A stretch of DNA of 7,814 nucleotides from an uncultured Collinsella sp. (lineage in GTDB: Bacteria > Actinomycetota > Coriobacteriia > Coriobacteriales > Coriobacteriaceae), in NCBI GenBank assembly GCA_900766165.1, contig CAAFUK010000090.1, forward strand, positions 1 to 7,814, in the 5' to 3' direction. The notes beneath the pieces are model-generated. The model worked only from the letters and a program-made list of their open reading frames with translations, had not been told where the DNA came from and made no database searches. The translations under genes and the position numbers were made by a program. Each line of letters begins with the position of its first letter. The first letter of the stretch is position 1. Shown here piece by piece: positions 5,804-7,814 of the stretch.

Positions 5804-7261
5804 ATGGACTACAAGATTACCGGCTACGAGCCCGCCCAGCTGTTCCATTTCTTTGAGGAGGTCAGCGCGATCCCCCGTGGGTCTGGCAACGAGAAGGGCA
5901 TCAGCGATTTCCTGGTCGCGTTTGCCAAGGAGCGCGGTCTCGATGTGTATCAGGACGAGGTCTACAACGTCATCATTCGCAAGCCCGCATCTGCCGGCGC
6001 CGAGAATGCCCCGACCGTGATGCTACAGGGCCACATCGATATGGTGTGCGACAAGTTGGGCTCCGTTGAGCACGACTTTACGACCGATGGTATCGACCTG
6101 GTCGTCAAGGACGGCGTCCTCACCGCCAACGGCACCACCCTGGGCGCCGACAACGGTATCGCCGTCGCTCTGATGCTCACTGTTCTCGATGACGATTCGA
6201 TCGTTCACCCTGCCCTCGAGTGCGTATTCACCACCGACGAGGAGACTGGCCTGGTCGGCGCCGAGACGCTCGACAAGTCCCAGATTAGCGCCCGCACCAT
6301 GATTAACCTTGACTCCGAGGAAGAGGGCGTTGCCACCGTCAGCTGCGCCGGCGGTGTCGTCGTTACCTACACCTGCCCGATCGCGCGCGAGCACAAGACC
6401 GGTAGCACCCTCACGCTCGACATCTCCGGCCTGCTGGGCGGTCACTCCGGCAGCGATATCCACCTGGAGCGCGGCAACGGCAACCTCATCATGGCCCGCA
6501 TCATCGACCGCCTGATGGTTGCCGGCGAGCCCGCCATCGTCAGCTTCAACGGCGGCACCAAGGACAACGCCATCAACCGTGAGTGCAAGGCTGTTCTGGT
6601 CTACGCCGACCACGCTGCCGCCGAGGCCGCGGCCCAGATCGCAAAGGGCATCATCGCCGACGTCACTGCCGAGCTCGAGGTCTTCGACCCCGGCTTTACC
6701 TGCACCGTCGAGATTGCCGACGACGCCGAGGTCGAGGCCATGGACCAGAAGTCCGCGCTTGCCCTCATCCGCGCCCTGCGTCTTGCCCCTAACGGCGTGA
6801 TTCGCCGCAACGTCGCCACCGACGGCTCCGTCGAGGTTTCCTCCAACATCGGTGTGGTTGCCACCTCTGACGACGAGGTCAAGATCATGCTGTCCCCGCG
6901 CTCCTCGATCACCTCGCTGCAGAACGAGTTTAAGGACCGCCTGCAGACGCTGGCCGATGTCCTGGGCTTCGACGCCAAGTTCGAGTTCGAGTATCCCGGC
7001 TGGAGCTATGCCGAGCATTCGCCGGTCCGCGACGTCTTCGTCGAGAGCTATCGCGAGCTCTTTGGCTCCGAGCTGCGCATCGAGTCCATTCACGCCGGCC
7101 TTGAGTGCGGCCTGTTTGCCGTGGCCCTGCACGGCCTGGACGCCATCGCCGTGGGCCCGACGCTCTCCGATGTCCACACCCCGGACGAGAGCATGGAGCT
7201 CGCTTCTGCCGAGCGATTCTACGAGCTGCTTATCGACGTCCTCAAGCGCCTTGCCGCGTAA
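5804..7261 (+). CDS. pepD: Aminoacyl-histidine dipeptidase (peptidase D, M20 family)
   Basis: A 485-residue zinc dipeptidase, the same length as E. coli PepD, which splits Xaa-His dipeptides such as carnosine and other dipeptides in the cytoplasm. Residues align along the whole length. The expected di-zinc site is visible: His77 in QGHIDMV with Asp79 beside it, bridging Asp116 in TTLGADNGI, catalytic Glu146 and ligand Glu147 in TTDEETGL, Asp170 in NLDSEEEG, and His458 in DVHTPDES. GLLGGHSGSDIH (209-220) and FNGGTKDNAI (248-257) belong to the dimerisation/lid domain, and HAGLECGLF (430-438) is also conserved. The start at 5804 has the strong site AAGGAGG (5793-5799) and gives the family N-terminus. 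An in-frame ATG at 5699 would add 35 unrelated residues. It stands alone, 214 bp after clpC. Substrate range in this organism is inferred. Confidence 0.95.
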   Translation: MDYKITGYEPAQLFHFFEEVSAIPRGSGNEKGISDFLVAFAKERGLDVYQDEVYNVIIRKPASAGAENAPTVMLQGHIDMVCDKLGSVEHDFTTDGIDLVVKDGVLTANGTTLGADNGIAVALMLTVLDDDSIVHPALECVFTTDEETGLVGAETLDKSQISARTMINLDSEEEGVATVSCAGGVVVTYTCPIAREHKTGSTLTLDISGLLGGHSGSDIHLERGNGNLIMARIIDRLMVAGEPAIVSFNGGTKDNAINRECKAVLVYADHAAAEAAAQIAKGIIADVTAELEVFDPGFTCTVEIADDAEVEAMDQKSALALIRALRLAPNGVIRRNVATDGSVEVSSNIGVVATSDDEVKIMLSPRSSITSLQNEFKDRLQTLADVLGFDAKFEFEYPGWSYAEHSPVRDVFVESYRELFGSELRIESIHAGLECGLFAVALHGLDAIAVGPTLSDVHTPDESMELASAERFYELLIDVLKRLAA

Positions 7262-7301
7262 AGGTCGCCTGTGAAGCCGCTCTAAAACGGCTGGCTATGA
7301 A

Positions 7302-7334
7302 AACGGCCGCCTGGCGTAATGCCGGGCGGCCGTT
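7302..7334. terminator. Shared terminator between convergent pepD and mntP remnant
   Basis: AACGGCCGCC (7302-7311) pairs with GGCGGCCGTT (7325-7334). TGGC (7312-7315) and GCCG (7321-7324) extend it to 14 pairs with one wobble, around the loop GTAAT. On the minus strand the stem is followed by TTTT, so it is a good terminator for mntP. On the plus strand only TTATT follows, giving a weaker stop for pepD. It lies 40 bases after the pepD stop and 5 bases beyond the mntP stop. Confidence 0.75.
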
Positions 7335-7339
7335 ATTCG

Positions 7340-7705
7340 TTACAGCGCGAGGATCCCCAGATGCTCGAGCAAGATCTTAAGCCCGATGAGGATGAGCACG
7401 ACGCCACCCACGATGGTGGCGGGTTTTTCGTAGCGCGCGCCAAAGGTGTGGCCGATTGCCACGCCCGCAACGGAGAAGATAAAGGTCGTAACGCCGATGA
7501 GCGACACGGCGGGCACGATATCGACCGAGAGCGCGGCAAACGAGATGCCCACGGCAAGGGCGTCGATTGAGGTGGCGATGGCGAGGATCAGGTATTCGCC
7601 CAGATCGATCTTTTCGGCATCCTTGCCGTCGCCTTCATCCTCGTCTTCGGTAAAGGCTTCCCATAGCATTTTGCCGCCGATGAAGGCCAAAAGGATAAGG
7701 CTCTG
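7340..7705 (-). pseudogene. mntP: C-terminal half of MntP manganese exporter, 5' end lost
   Basis: Read leftward, this frame encodes the last ~120 residues of an MntP (DUF204) efflux pump, a six-helix inner-membrane protein that exports Mn(II). Visible are the end of helix 3 (LILLAFIGGKMLWEAF), an acidic loop (TEDEDEGDGKDAEKI), helix 4 with the conserved Asp motif AIATSIDALAVGISFA, helix 5 (VSLIGVTTFIFSVAGVAIG) and helix 6 (GGVVLILIGLKILLEHLG). Complete MntP is about 185-190 residues; the first three helices, including the first conserved Asp motif, are missing. Going upstream in frame, a TAA stop is met at 7708-7706 and the remaining sequence matches MntP in no frame. The possible TTG start at 7690 is only a conserved Leu codon in helix 3. 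Most likely interrupted by an insertion near 7699. A contig or assembly junction is the alternative. Confidence 0.8.
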
Positions 7706-7814
7706 TTAGACCAGGATTGACATGCCGGCCTGCCGGCTATCTCGCCGTCTCCCCGTCGGGCGCCGGCGTCCTGACCCTCATCTCGAACGGCATCCCGCCC
7801 TCTCGGACGAGCGC
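7699..7814. mobile_element. Possible insertion sequence end inside mntP (continues past window)
   Basis: MntP homology stops at about 7699, where the plus strand reads GGCTCTGTTAGACCAGG. Several insertion sequence families have ends beginning GGCTCTGTT or similar. About 38 bases in, a foreign reading frame on the minus strand ends, the usual distance from an IS terminus to its transposase stop codon. The other terminus and any target duplication lie outside the window, so neither the family nor the element itself can be confirmed. Confidence 0.4.
7737..7814 (-). CDS. C-terminal fragment of an unidentified protein, possibly a transposase
   Basis: On the minus strand the window edge opens into 25 codons ending in TAG (7739-7737). 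They translate to a charged tail that includes GGMPFEMRVRTPAP. I do not recognise the family. Position next to an IS-like end suggests a transposase C-terminus. The same stretch is also open in other frames, so the coding call is tentative. Confidence 0.3.
   Translation of the reverse strand, partial: ALVREGGMPFEMRVRTPAPDGETAR

Noticed and set aside
6023..7177. 384-codon open frame antisense to pepD
   Set aside because: The same shadow effect under a confidently identified gene; the product is Gly/Ala/Asp/Val-rich without motifs.
7319..7570. Plus-strand frame opposite mntP
   Set aside because: It passes through the terminator hairpin and is the reverse of a clearly recognised MntP frame; the charged, repetitive product is a shadow.
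1..7814. CRISPR array, tRNA, rRNA or replication origin
   Set aside because: No regularly spaced direct repeats with unique spacers, no cloverleaf with anticodon arm, and no DnaA-box cluster were seen in the non-coding stretches.

Overview
The window is GC-rich and fits a gut-type Coriobacteriia actinobacterium, probably Collinsella or a close relative. This assignment is inferred from base composition, strong AAGGAGG-type ribosome sites and the protein families present; no taxonomic marker lies in the window. The content is mostly ordinary chromosomal housekeeping. I found no evidence of a new multi-gene system. The less ordinary parts are the intergenic palindromes and a broken gene at the right end.

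Layout, left to right: (1) 1-285 is non-coding and holds a REP-like block. It contains three spaced TGGGGA-type motifs and a nearly perfect 56-bp palindrome (122-177). (2) 286-1854 is a fused ThrE-family (DUF1212 + DUF3815) threonine/serine exporter with an unusual acidic N-terminal extension. (3) 1855-2158 is non-coding. Two abutting imperfect palindromes (1855-1887 and 1888-1960) start on the base after the exporter stop codon, and an intrinsic-terminator-like hairpin (2078-2123) lies just ahead of the next gene. (4) 2168-2761 encodes a four-helix membrane protein of DUF2798 type, with the domain apparently duplicated. (5) 2947-5589 is clpC, the Hsp100 unfoldase of the ClpCP protease, with a hairpin in its leader and a terminator-like hairpin after it. 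(6) 5804-7261 is pepD, an M20-family aminoacyl-histidine dipeptidase. (7) 7340-7705, on the opposite strand, is the C-terminal half of an MntP manganese exporter. It is cut off by a stop codon and a sequence switch near 7699-7708. The remaining ~110 bases are unrelated to MntP and look like the end of an insertion sequence carrying the last codons of another reading frame.

The four complete genes all read rightward. They are separated by gaps of about 185-315 bp that contain their own candidate terminators or promoters, so they look like separate transcription units rather than an operon. ClpC (protein unfolding for degradation) and PepD (dipeptide hydrolysis) could act at successive steps of protein turnover, but nothing in the sequence ties them together in regulation. 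pepD and the mntP remnant converge on a shared strong hairpin (7302-7334).
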